Source of the DNA: Gammaproteobacteria bacterium
GTDB lineage: Bacteria; Pseudomonadota; Gammaproteobacteria; HK1
Assembly (NCBI GenBank): GCA_021773795.1
Contig: JAJFJT010000012.1
Span: forward strand, 62,001-126,000
Direction of reading: 5' to 3'
DNA length: 64,000 nucleotides
Shown here: one piece after another, positions 53,352-62,460 of the stretch
Layout of the letters: every line of letters begins with the position of its first letter
How positions within the stretch are numbered: the stretch's first letter is position 1
Translations under genes and position numbers: made by a program
The notes under the pieces: generated by a model
Seen by the model: only the letters and a program-made list of their open reading frames with translations
Database searches by the model: none
What the model was told of the DNA's origin: nothing

Positions 53352-55109
53352 ATGGGCAGGCCGGACACAAACCGGGTCACATTTATCATCCTGCGCTACA
53401 TGCGCCGGCCGATTCTGGTGCTGGTAGTGGTTTACGCGATACTGATGGTCGGCTGGGTTCTTATACCCGGGCCTGAACTTACTGAAAACGGTAAGCCCCT
53501 GAGCTTTTTTCACGCATTCTATTTTCTAAGCTACACCGCCACCACCACCGGATTCGGAGAGATCCCTTACGAGTTCACCGACGCCCAGCGCATGTGGAGC
53601 ATTGTTTCTCTCTACGCTGGTGTGGTGGCCTGGATCTATGCAATAGGCGCCATAGTCAAGCTGGTGCGGAACCCGTTTTTTCAACGGGACCTGGCGGAGA
53701 ACCTGTTCAGAAAAACCGTTGCCAGAATCAAGGAGCCATTTATTATCCTCTGCGGATTCGGCAGCACGGGTAGTATGCTGGCGCGTGGTTTGAGTGATGC
53801 ACGCATGACGGCGGTTATTATTGACAAGGATCCCAGCCGCGTTCAGGCCCTGCAGTTGCGCGATTACCAGGTATCCATGCCGGGCCTGTGCGCCGACGCC
53901 AGCATTCCCGAGCACCTGATCAATTGTGGGCTGCTCAAAAGCAACTGCCAGGCCATTGTTGCGCTGAGCCCCCGCGAGGACATTAATCTGAAGGTCGCCG
54001 TGACTGCCCGCCTTTTTAACCCGGCAATTGCCATCATCGGCCAGTCTACCTCGAAGATCTATGAAGAAAGTCTGGCTGCCCTGGGCGGGGATGTGCATGT
54101 CGTCGATCCATTCAACATCTATGCCCGGTATCTCACCCTAACAATTGAGAACCCGAACATTCATATTCTCAGCCAATGGCTAAGCGGTTCACCGGGAGCA
54201 CGGCTGGACAACCCGGTGTCCATACCCGGCGGCAGGTGGGTTCTCTGTGGGTACGGCCGCATGGGTCACGCCATTGCTCGAAGCCTGGAAGCCAGCGATA
54301 TTGATTCCATTGCAATCGAACATCCGGGGATCGATCCTGTACGTGAAGAGGCTCAGGTTGGGGCAGGGCGTGCTACAAAAGACACGTTGCTGGCCGCGGG
54401 AATTGAATGTGCTGCGGGTATAGTCGCCAGCACTAACATTGACTCGGAAAACCTGGCTATTCTGCTCAATGCCAGGGCTATCAATCCCGGGATTTACACA
54501 ATTGTCAGGCAGAACCGGCACCACAATCGACCTTTGTTCGATAAGGCCCGAGCGGACTTTGTCATGCAGCCGAGCCTGGTGGGCGCCCGGCGCATACTAT
54601 TCTTGTTGACCGCGCCCCTGCTGAAGGTGTTCTTTGAGCATCTGATGTCCGTCTCGCAAAATGATGATTTCAGCTTTGTCGAGGAAGTAACAAACCGTTT
54701 GAGGGATACCGTTGGTCACGAAAAACCATGTTTGTGGACAGTGCAATGCAACAAGCAAAGCACCTGGGGGCTGGCCTCTGTGTTGGAAAGGGGCATGAGC
54801 CTGACATTGGCCGACCTGCTCCGTGACCCGGGTGATCGCGAGTCACAGTTGGCGTGCCAGCCGTTGGTGATCCGCACCGCACAGGGCCTTGAGGTCATGC
54901 CGGAACTGGATCAAACAGTGACCTTGGGCGACGAAATTCTGTTCTGTGGTCGCCCGCACGCCATCCACTTACTGGAGACCACCCTGAACAACGAGTACAC
55001 CCTGGTTTATTTGAAAACCGGCCGCGAGGCGACTCGCAGCATTGTGCTTAAGTGGCTGTTCAAGCGATTTTCCATCGCCGCTACCCAGCCAGCAGAACCT
55101 GCTGGCTAA
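53352..55109 (+). CDS. Potassium channel protein with two RCK/TrkA-N domains
   Basis: 585 residues. Two membrane helices (about 20-40 and 80-105) enclose a pore loop with filter TTTGFGEIP (the GYG position is GFG). Then two NAD-binding RCK units: IILCGFGSTGSMLARGL near 140 and WVLCGYGRMGHAIARSL near 295, and a TrkA-C-like end (TVTLGDEILFCGRP). The Phe in the filter is found in some K+ channels of bacteria. Probably a gated K+ channel controlled by nucleotides or Ca2+. Co-transcribed with the DUF6394-like gene. Confidence 0.88.
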   Translation: MGRPDTNRVTFIILRYMRRPILVLVVVYAILMVGWVLIPGPELTENGKPLSFFHAFYFLSYTATTTGFGEIPYEFTDAQRMWSIVSLYAGVVAWIYAIGAIVKLVRNPFFQRDLAENLFRKTVARIKEPFIILCGFGSTGSMLARGLSDARMTAVIIDKDPSRVQALQLRDYQVSMPGLCADASIPEHLINCGLLKSNCQAIVALSPREDINLKVAVTARLFNPAIAIIGQSTSKIYEESLAALGGDVHVVDPFNIYARYLTLTIENPNIHILSQWLSGSPGARLDNPVSIPGGRWVLCGYGRMGHAIARSLEASDIDSIAIEHPGIDPVREEAQVGAGRATKDTLLAAGIECAAGIVASTNIDSENLAILLNARAINPGIYTIVRQNRHHNRPLFDKARADFVMQPSLVGARRILFLLTAPLLKVFFEHLMSVSQNDDFSFVEEVTNRLRDTVGHEKPCLWTVQCNKQSTWGLASVLERGMSLTLADLLRDPGDRESQLACQPLVIRTAQGLEVMPELDQTVTLGDEILFCGRPHAIHLLETTLNNEYTLVYLKTGREATRSIVLKWLFKRFSIAATQPAEPAG

Positions 55110-55268
55110 GGAGCCCGGTACCGTTGTCCGGGCCCGGCGTAAAATAACCTCGCGTCCTGTGGCAGGGTATAGCTGGTTGAGAATGTATATAAAACAGGAC
55201 AAATAATGTCACTTGTCGGTTACATCATCTCCTGTAATGTGTTTAATTATTGGTGCGACCTGGTACTT

Positions 55269-55322
55269 GGAGCCAGGGTTTTTGTGGCGGCACCTCCACA
55301 AGGCTCCTAGCTGGTCTTTTTT
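55269..55322 (+). terminator. Probable terminator after the channel gene
   Basis: GGAGCC (55269-55274) pairs with GGCTCC (55302-55307), with an inner TTGTGG/CCACAA stem; a TCTTTTTTAT run follows about ten bases later. Stem-to-T distance is longer than ideal. Confidence 0.4.
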
Positions 55323-55342
55323 ATAAGTGATAGGGATAAATT

Positions 55343-55777
55343 ATGACATCAGAAACGATCGCCATTGCCTGTGACCATGCCGGGCTTGAGATGAAAAGTG
55401 CGCTTTTAGAACATCTACAGTCTCTTGGGCATAGCGTCCTCGATCTGGGAACCAACTCGCCTGATACAGTGGATTATCCTGATTTTGGTGCGGCAATGGG
55501 GGAGGCGATTAAATCAGGCCAGGTCGCGCGCGGTGTGCTGGTTTGCGGTAGTGGTATCGGCATCAGCATTGCTGCAAATCGTTACCCGGAAGTCAGGGCC
55601 GCTCTCATTCATGATGCGCTGGGAGCTAAAATGTGTCGTCTTCACAACGATGCCAATGTCATTTGTTTTGGCGGCAGAATGACGGGTATGGGGGTCGCTC
55701 TTGATTGCCTCGACATTTTCCTCGAGACGGAATTCGAAGGGGGGCGCCACGCGGCTCGTGTTGCCAAGTTTTCATAA
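55343..55777 (+). CDS. rpiB: Ribose-5-phosphate isomerase B
   Basis: 144-residue RpiB/LacAB sugar isomerase. N-terminal ETIAIACDHAGLEMKSALLE, VDYPDFGAAMGEAI, the active-site Cys in VLVCGSGIGISIAANR, and RAALIHDALGAKMCRLHNDANV with the catalytic His region are all present. Interconverts ribulose-5- and ribose-5-phosphate in the pentose phosphate pathway. Monocistronic, with its own gap on both sides. Confidence 0.95.
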   Translation: MTSETIAIACDHAGLEMKSALLEHLQSLGHSVLDLGTNSPDTVDYPDFGAAMGEAIKSGQVARGVLVCGSGIGISIAANRYPEVRAALIHDALGAKMCRLHNDANVICFGGRMTGMGVALDCLDIFLETEFEGGRHAARVAKFS

Positions 55778-55912
55778 GGAAAACGGAATTTTGAGTTTTG
55801 TGTTAACCAATACCACTGCTGTTTCGTTAGCGCGATAGCGATGGGGCAGAATGGAAACTGTTTGTTGTAGTCCCTGTCAGAGTGAGTAAATAACCTATCA
55901 CAGGAGAATGAC

Positions 55913-56989
55913 ATGGTATTTTTATTTGCTAAAAGGATGGCCGTCGCCATTGTCTGTGCGGTTGCACTGATCAATTCGGCGGTAGCGGCCGAGAAGGTCT
56001 ATCGCCTGAAACTGGCTGAAACCTGGCCCTCAAATTTTCCAATCTTCGGTGATGCCACCAAAAATATGGCCGCAATGGCCGCTAAAATGTCGAATGGTCG
56101 ACTCAAGATCACTATCGACTCCAAGAACAAGCACAAGGCTGCACTCGGTATCTTCGATATGGTGCGATCTGGTCAGTACGATATGGGTCACTCAGCATCC
56201 TACTACTGGAAGGGCAAGGTTCCAGAGACCCTCTACTTCACCAGCATGCCTTTCGGTATGACTGCACCAGAGCAGTATGGCTGGTTTTATCAGGGCGGTG
56301 GGATGGAGCTGATGGATAGGCTCTACAGCAAATACAACATGCTCTCGTTCCCCGGCGGTAACACCGGTAACCAGATGGGCGGATGGTTCAAGAAGGAGAT
56401 CAACAGTATTGCTGACCTGCAGGGCCTGAAGATGCGTATACCCGGTTTCGCTGGTGAGATATTTGCCAAGGTCGGAGCTAAGCCCACCAACATTCCGCCA
56501 GGCGAGCTCTATACTGCACTTGAGCGTAATACTATTGATGCGCTGGAGTGGGTAGGCCCCTCTCTTGACCTGCGTATGGGCTTTCACAAGATTGCCCCCT
56601 ACTACTACACCGGATGGCATGAGCCTGCGACCGAGCTGCAGTTTTTGGTCAACAAGAAGAGCTGGAACAAGCTGCCAGCCGACTTGCAAGAGATCCTGCG
56701 TGTTGCGATGCGTACTGCAGCCTACGATATGTACATCCACTCCTATCACGCAAGTAGCGAGAACTGGGCACAAATAGAGAAGGATTATCCCAATATCAAG
56801 GTCAAGACCTTCCCCAAGAGCGTCATGAGCGCGATGAAGAAAGCCAATGCACAACTGTTGGTTGAGGCCGCGGCCAAGAGCCCATTTGCAAAGGAGGTTC
56901 AGGATTCACAGGCCGCCTATATGAAGAAGGCGCGTGCATGGACCAACATCTCTGACAAGGCTTATCTGAATAGCGTTACCTCAAAATAG
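55913..56989 (+). CDS. dctP: TRAP transporter solute-binding protein, TakP/DctP type
   Basis: 358 residues with a signal peptide (AVAIVCAVALINSAVAA). Body: LAETWPSNFPIFGDATKNMA, SASYYWKGKVPETLYF, DLQGLKMRIPGFAGEIFAK with the carboxylate-binding Arg, and ALEWVGPSLDLRMGFHKIAP, the pattern of TakP-like proteins that bind 2-oxo acids or lactate. Periplasmic receptor for the DctQ/DctM pair downstream. A terminator between dctP and dctQ probably sets excess receptor over membrane subunits. Confidence 0.92.
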   Translation: MVFLFAKRMAVAIVCAVALINSAVAAEKVYRLKLAETWPSNFPIFGDATKNMAAMAAKMSNGRLKITIDSKNKHKAALGIFDMVRSGQYDMGHSASYYWKGKVPETLYFTSMPFGMTAPEQYGWFYQGGGMELMDRLYSKYNMLSFPGGNTGNQMGGWFKKEINSIADLQGLKMRIPGFAGEIFAKVGAKPTNIPPGELYTALERNTIDALEWVGPSLDLRMGFHKIAPYYYTGWHEPATELQFLVNKKSWNKLPADLQEILRVAMRTAAYDMYIHSYHASSENWAQIEKDYPNIKVKTFPKSVMSAMKKANAQLLVEAAAKSPFAKEVQDSQAAYMKKARAWTNISDKAYLNSVTSK

Positions 56990-57020
56990 CATTACCTGAA
57001 TATAGAGGCATCCTGACAAG

Positions 57021-57055
57021 GGCCGGTGGCATCCTGACGCCACCGGCCTTTTTAT
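57021..57055 (+). terminator. Terminator/attenuator between dctP and dctQ
   Basis: GGCCGGTGGC, loop ATCCTGAC, GCCACCGGCC followed by TTTTTATTT: a ten-pair stem with T tail. The next genes belong to the same transporter, so partial read-through is expected. Confidence 0.88.
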
Positions 57056-57116
57056 TTGTAACGAGCTAACTCCTCACAATCTGATTCGCTCAGAATAAAT
57101 CAGAGCATCCCTGAAT

Positions 57117-57671
57117 ATGTTTTTACTTCGGGCCGAAAGAGCAATTAATCAGTTTTCCAACCTGCTTGGAAAGATTGCCGCCTCGCTGTTTATTTTGCTT
57201 TTGCTTAACGTCTTTATCGACGTTGTTATGCGATATGTTTTTAACGATGTATCGATAGGGATGCAGGAGCTCGAGTGGCACCTCTATGCCACTGTTTTTC
57301 TGATCGGCATCCCCTACGCTCTGTTCAAAGATGGACACGTTCGTGTCGACATCATCTATGCCGGATTCAGCCCAAAGAGACGCGCCCTGATCGATCTGGT
57401 TGGCACCCTGGTTTTGTTACTCCCCTTTACTATTTTGGTAGCAAAGTATGGCATCGACTTTACCCGCGAGTCGTTTGAGCTGGGTGAGCAGTCCGGCGAC
57501 CCTGGTGGGCTTCGCTATCGTTGGCTGATCAAGGCGGTGATCCCTTTCGCCTTTACCGCCATGGCCATCAGTGGCCTGGGGCTGATACTCAAATCGATGA
57601 ACACCTTGCGCGGTGGCAGGCATGATAAAAGTGCCCCATCTGAAGAGCACGACGGAGAGTTCCTGTCGTGA
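57117..57671 (+). CDS. dctQ: TRAP transporter small membrane subunit DctQ
   Basis: 184 residues, four membrane helices (about 20-42, 55-75, 92-112, 138-160). GMQELEWHLYATVFLIGIPYA and DGHVRVDI are the recognisable DctQ stretches. Assists DctM in Na+-dependent uptake of organic acids. Its end overlaps dctM by four bases (GTGA). Confidence 0.92.
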   Translation: MFLLRAERAINQFSNLLGKIAASLFILLLLNVFIDVVMRYVFNDVSIGMQELEWHLYATVFLIGIPYALFKDGHVRVDIIYAGFSPKRRALIDLVGTLVLLLPFTILVAKYGIDFTRESFELGEQSGDPGGLRYRWLIKAVIPFAFTAMAISGLGLILKSMNTLRGGRHDKSAPSEEHDGEFLS

Positions 57672-58957
57672 TCGGCATCGTTATGTTCTTTGTCGCCTTG
57701 GCGATGCTTCTCTTTGGTTTTCCAGTGGCCTTTACCTTTGGCGGTATCGCGCTGGTGTTTGGGGTCTTTTCCGAGGGGGCGGAGCTGTTTGCCTTTATGC
57801 CCTATCGGATCCAGAACATCATGCAAAACACGGTGTTGATGGCGGTTCCTCTCTTCGTCTTCATGGGTATCGTGCTGCAGAAGACCAAGCTCGCAGCACA
57901 GTTGCTGGAGTCGATGGGCATATTGTTTGGAAGTCTGCGCGGTGGGCTGGCGATCTCTACCATCCTGGTGGGGGGACTGCTGGCCGCCTCGACCGGTGTG
58001 GTTGGGGCCTCAGTGGTCGCGATGGGTCTCATCTCACTACCGGTGATGCTTAAGTTCGGCTACGACAAGCCACTCGCCTGCGGTACCATCTGCGCATCGG
58101 GAACTCTGGGGCAGATCATTCCTCCCTCTATCGTCCTCATCATTCTTGGCGACGTCATGGGTATCCCGGTGGGCGATCTCTTCAAGGCGGCGGTAGCGCC
58201 CGGTGCGGTACTTGTTGGCGCCTATATTATCTATGTTCTTATCTATACCTGGCTTAAACCAGAGATGGCACCAGCCATGCCCATCATTACCGATGGCTCC
58301 AGCAGATCCAACCAGTATCGACGGGCACTGATTGCCATTTTTCCGCCCCTGGTACTCATTCTGGTGGTGCTGGGTTCCATCTTTGCCGGTATCGCAACAC
58401 CCACTGAATCCTCTGCTTTGGGGGGTGTAGGTGCGCTTATTCTGGCGTTTTTTTACCGCCAATTTAGCTGGAAGATGCTATTTGACTCCTCCCTTGAGAC
58501 AGTCAGGATCACGGCCATGGTTTTCGCAATCCTGCTTGGAGCGACCGCTTTTTCCATGGCCTTTACCTACTCCGGTGGTGATCTCATTGTTGAAGAGATC
58601 TTGCTCGGCCTACCAGGAGATCGGATGGGATTCCTGATTCTCTCCATGTTGGCCGTCATGCTACTAGGGTTTTTTATCGACTTCGTCGAGATCTCTTTTA
58701 TCATCGTGCCAATTCTCGCCCCGGTTGCCGATGCTCTGGGGATTGCCCCGCTCTGGTTTGCGATCCTGATCGCAATGAACCTGCAGACCTCATTTCTGAC
58801 TCCACCCTTTGGATTCAGCCTCTTTTATCTCAAAGGGGTTGCACCGGAAGGGGTTCATACCATTGATATCTACCGCGGTGTGCTGCCCTTTATCGTGATT
58901 CAAGTTGTCGTCGTCATCTCGATTTTGCTATTTCCCTCTCTCTACGGCCTTCAGTAG
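57668..58957 (+). CDS. dctM: TRAP transporter large membrane subunit DctM
   Basis: 429 residues, about 12-13 spans. MAVPLFVFMGIVLQKT, GGLLAASTGVVGASVVAMGLISLP, CASGTLGQIIPPSIVLI and NLQTSFLTPPFGFSLFYLKG are diagnostic. The pore-forming symporter of the TRAP system, using the sodium gradient that OadB can generate. GTG 57668 start in the dctQ stop; conceivable ATG 57683 (MFFVAL) would shorten the first helix. Confidence 0.94.
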   Translation: MIGIVMFFVALAMLLFGFPVAFTFGGIALVFGVFSEGAELFAFMPYRIQNIMQNTVLMAVPLFVFMGIVLQKTKLAAQLLESMGILFGSLRGGLAISTILVGGLLAASTGVVGASVVAMGLISLPVMLKFGYDKPLACGTICASGTLGQIIPPSIVLIILGDVMGIPVGDLFKAAVAPGAVLVGAYIIYVLIYTWLKPEMAPAMPIITDGSSRSNQYRRALIAIFPPLVLILVVLGSIFAGIATPTESSALGGVGALILAFFYRQFSWKMLFDSSLETVRITAMVFAILLGATAFSMAFTYSGGDLIVEEILLGLPGDRMGFLILSMLAVMLLGFFIDFVEISFIIVPILAPVADALGIAPLWFAILIAMNLQTSFLTPPFGFSLFYLKGVAPEGVHTIDIYRGVLPFIVIQVVVVISILLFPSLYGLQ

Positions 58958-59129
58958 AACGCCCTGGAGTAGTCCCCAGGATTACATTAATGGGAATAGC
59001 CATAGCTACGGTGGCCATCCCGCCTGCTGCACAGCGTGCGCCCCAGGATAAAGGGCACTAGTTTGGGCGGCGCCAGTCTATATACGGCGACGGGATCGTT
59101 GCCGTGCTTGCATTCCTAGAGGGTTTTAC

Positions 59130-61631
59130 ATGTCCATGATCTTGAGTTTGTTCTGGGTACTGCTGTTTGTCGTTGGGGTCATTGCGCTCGCTTATCATCG
59201 CGTTGGCCTTAAATCATCCACCCTTGCGGTGGCGATTGCTGTGTTGGCTTACACGCAGTTTGGCGATGCTGGCTGGTGGTGGCTTTCTCTGCTTTGGTTG
59301 GGGCTGGCCGGGCTGGTATTGCTGAACCTGGACGGATTGCGTCGCCGCTACCTAAGCACACCGCTGTTGGATCTGTACCGTAACTTGCTGCCATCCATGT
59401 CGGATACCGAGCGCGAGGCGCTGGAGGCGGGTACGGTTTGGTGGGAGGGTGAGTTGTTCTCGGGTCGGCCCGACTGGCAGCGCTTGATGTCCACGCCAGC
59501 ACCAGAGCTTACAGAGGCAGAGCAGGCTTTTCTGGATGGCCCCACGGAGGAACTTTGCGGGATGCTGGATGAGTGGGATATCACCCATCGACGCTTGGAT
59601 CTGTCTCCCGTGGTGTGGGATTTCATTATCCATAATGGCTTCTTTGCGATGATTATTCCCAAAGAATACGGCGGCAAGGGTTTTTCCGCTCAGGCCAATT
59701 CGCTGGTGCTACAAAAGATCGCCAGCGTCAGTGCCACCGTGGCCTCCACCATCGGGGTGCCCAATTCGCTGGGGCCGGCCGAATTGTTGCTGCACTACGG
59801 CACCGATGAGCAGAAGCAGCGTTATCTACCGGGGCTTGCCAATGGCACAGAGATCCCGTGCTTTGCGTTGACCGCGCCGCGAGCGGGTTCCGATGCCGCT
59901 TCCATTCCCGACACCGGGATTGTCTGCGAGGGGATGTGGCAGGGTGAGGAGATCGTTGGCATTCGGCTCAACTGGCGCAAGCGCTACATAACCCTGGCGC
60001 CCATTGCCACGGTGCTGGGTCTGGCCTTCAAGCTCTATGATCCCGAACACCTCATCGGTGAGCGCGAGGACTATGGTATTACCTCGGCGCTGATTCCGGT
60101 GGAACTACCCGGCATCGATATTGGGCGGCGGCATTTCCCGCTCAATACGCCATTCCAGAACGGGCCGACGGTTGGCAAGGATGTCTTCGTACCGCTGGAT
60201 GCCATTATCGGTGGGCAGGAGATGGCGGGGCAGGGCTGGCGCATGTTGATGGAGCTATTGTCTGCCGGGCGTTGTATCACCTTGCCATCGAGCGCTACCG
60301 GCGCGGCCAAGATGGCGGTCTATAGCGCGGGGGCCTACACCCGTATCCGGAAGCAATTCAATCTGCCGGTGGGGAAATTTGAGGGCGTGGGTGAGGCATT
60401 GGCGCGCATGGTGGGCCTCACCTATATCGCCAAGGCAGCCACTGCGGTGACGGTAGCGGCGGTGGACCGTGGCGAGAATCCGGCGGTGGCCTCAGCGATA
60501 CTCAAGTGCCATGCCACTGAGTTTAATCGCCGGGTGGTCAACGATGCCATGGATGTACACGGCGGCAAGGGCATCATGATGGGGCCAAAGAATTATCTCG
60601 CCCGCGCCTATGAGGCGGTGCCCATCGGAATCACCGTGGAGGGTGCTAATATCCTCACCCGCAGTCTGATTATCTTTGGTCAGGGAGCGGTGCGTTGCCA
60701 TCCGTGGGTGCGTAAGGAGCTGGCGGCGGCGGGATGTGAGGATGAACGGCAGGCCCTGGTGGATTTTGACCGGGCGCTGTTTGGACACATCGGTTATGCG
60801 TTGAGTAATGCGGCACGGGCACTGGTGCTGGCCTTGACCCATGCTCGTTACGTCGGGGTGCCTGAGCAAGGGGCGACGCGGCGTTATTTTCAGCATATCA
60901 ATCGCTACAGTGCGGCCTTTGCCCTGGCCACCGACGTGGCGATGCTGACTCTCGGCGGCGATCTGAAAAAGAAAGGACGGCTGTCAGCGCGTCTTGGTGA
61001 TGTGTTGAGTGCAGTGTACCTCGCCTCCATGGTGCTCAAGCACTACGCTGACGAGGGTCGGCTCGTTGCTGACCTGCCGTTGGTGGAGTGGTCCTGCCGG
61101 AACCTGTTGTATGAGGCGCAGGAACAGTTGCACGGTTTGCTGCGCAACTTTCCCAACCCCCTGGCGGGGGGATTGCTGCGCTTGTTGATATTTCCGCGGG
61201 GCCGTAGCTACTTCGCGCCCAGTGATGCTCTGGGACAGCAGTTGGTGGAGCGGGTGATCAATCCCACGGAAACCCGTGAGCGGCTCTGCGATGGAATTTA
61301 TAAACGTTGTGACGGCAAGAACCCCATGGGCCTGTTGCAGCAGGCATTGGAGTTGGCAGTGGTCATGGAGCCGCTGGAGGCGCGTTTGCGTGGGGCGGTT
61401 AAGGATGGGCGTGTAGTGGCCCCTGATTTGCCCCGGCAGGTGGACGCGGCCGAGGCGCTGGGGGTGTTATCTGCGGAAGAGGTGGCGCAGCTACGTGACT
61501 ATGACACCAAGGTCATGGCGATTGTCAATGTAGATGATTTCTCCGCGGAGGAATTGGGAGCCAAAACCTATCTGAGTCCCGGCAGTGCCCGTACCGTTTA
61601 TGCGGATTCCGTTGCCAAAAGTTCGTCTTAG
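59130..61631 (+). CDS. fadE: Acyl-CoA dehydrogenase FadE
   Basis: 833 residues, the long FadE form with two to three N-terminal membrane helices (about 3-60). Seen: LDGPTEELCGMLDEWDI, IPKEYGGKGFSAQANS, LTAPRAGSDAASIPDTG for FAD and substrate binding, MDVHGGKGIMMGPKNYLARAYE, and the C-terminal DUF1974-type part (LPLVEWSCRNLLYEAQEQL). Catalyses the first oxidation of fatty-acid beta-oxidation at the inner membrane. Its last four bases overlap the end of the opposing HD-GYP gene. Confidence 0.95.
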   Translation: MSMILSLFWVLLFVVGVIALAYHRVGLKSSTLAVAIAVLAYTQFGDAGWWWLSLLWLGLAGLVLLNLDGLRRRYLSTPLLDLYRNLLPSMSDTEREALEAGTVWWEGELFSGRPDWQRLMSTPAPELTEAEQAFLDGPTEELCGMLDEWDITHRRLDLSPVVWDFIIHNGFFAMIIPKEYGGKGFSAQANSLVLQKIASVSATVASTIGVPNSLGPAELLLHYGTDEQKQRYLPGLANGTEIPCFALTAPRAGSDAASIPDTGIVCEGMWQGEEIVGIRLNWRKRYITLAPIATVLGLAFKLYDPEHLIGEREDYGITSALIPVELPGIDIGRRHFPLNTPFQNGPTVGKDVFVPLDAIIGGQEMAGQGWRMLMELLSAGRCITLPSSATGAAKMAVYSAGAYTRIRKQFNLPVGKFEGVGEALARMVGLTYIAKAATAVTVAAVDRGENPAVASAILKCHATEFNRRVVNDAMDVHGGKGIMMGPKNYLARAYEAVPIGITVEGANILTRSLIIFGQGAVRCHPWVRKELAAAGCEDERQALVDFDRALFGHIGYALSNAARALVLALTHARYVGVPEQGATRRYFQHINRYSAAFALATDVAMLTLGGDLKKKGRLSARLGDVLSAVYLASMVLKHYADEGRLVADLPLVEWSCRNLLYEAQEQLHGLLRNFPNPLAGGLLRLLIFPRGRSYFAPSDALGQQLVERVINPTETRERLCDGIYKRCDGKNPMGLLQQALELAVVMEPLEARLRGAVKDGRVVAPDLPRQVDAAEALGVLSAEEVAQLRDYDTKVMAIVNVDDFSAEELGAKTYLSPGSARTVYADSVAKSSS

Positions 61632-62269
61632 TTGGCCCAGGATTCGGCGTGGACGCGCTCTTCTGCGGGATGGGGAAAACTGAAAGCCTGCGATGAAAAA
61701 AGCTTTAGGCAACGCCCCACCACGTCAGGATCAAAATGTATGCCGGCACCAGACTTGATCTCTTTCAGTGCCGCCAGAATGCCCAAGGCAGGTCGATAGG
61801 GGCGATGAGAGGCCATGGTTTCCACTACATCGGCTACCGCGATAATTCGTGCCTCCAGGCAGATCGCTTCCCCCTTAAGCCCACGCGGATAACCCGAGCC
61901 ATCCATGCGCTCGTGATGTTGGTGTATTGCCTCGGTAATGGGCCATGGAAAATCATGGTCTTTAAGCAGTTCACTGCCTACCTGGGCGTGCCTTTTGATG
62001 AGCGCGTATTCGTCATCGTCCAGTGGCCCCGGTTTCGAGAGGATCTCTGCCGGCGTTCCCATTTTGCCAATATCGTGGACATCACCGGCCAAGCGCAGAC
62101 CAATCAGGCGATTGGTGTCAAGCCCGGAGGCATCACCGAGGGCAACGGCTAGTTGGCTCACCCGCTTTTGGTGGGCCACTGTGTAAATATCCCGAATCTT
62201 GATTGTCCGGGAGAGGGTGGAAAACAGCTTTTCAATACATTCAGTGCTGCAGTTTTCGTGGGTGGACAT
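61628..62269 (-). CDS. HD-GYP domain protein, putative c-di-GMP phosphodiesterase
   Basis: 213 residues from ATG 62269 (GAGG at five bases). It is almost only the catalytic domain: HD pair in AGDVHDIGKMGTP (65-66), RHAQVGSELL, HHERMDGSGYPRGLKG with the GYP motif at 126-128, and IIAVADVVETMASHRPYRP. HD-GYP enzymes hydrolyse cyclic di-GMP. There is no receiver or sensor domain. An in-frame upstream extension to 62350 would add a Cys-rich peptide (ECCVCRCGG); the nearer start is preferred. Confidence 0.9.
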   Translation of the reverse strand: MSTHENCSTECIEKLFSTLSRTIKIRDIYTVAHQKRVSQLAVALGDASGLDTNRLIGLRLAGDVHDIGKMGTPAEILSKPGPLDDDEYALIKRHAQVGSELLKDHDFPWPITEAIHQHHERMDGSGYPRGLKGEAICLEARIIAVADVVETMASHRPYRPALGILAALKEIKSGAGIHFDPDVVGRCLKLFSSQAFSFPHPAEERVHAESWAN

Positions 62270-62460
62270 GGATGCCTCATCACAATAAATCACTCGCCCG
62301 CCACAGCGGCAGACGCAACATTCCATTCCTTGGGGGTTAACTTGTAGCAAACCTTTAACAGCAGATCGCTAGTGCTCTGGCGCTCCCCACTGTCTGTTGG
62401 TTATGATGGCTGCGGGCCAGGATGGCCTGCTGTAATCACCTACAAAGGGGAGGGACACCC

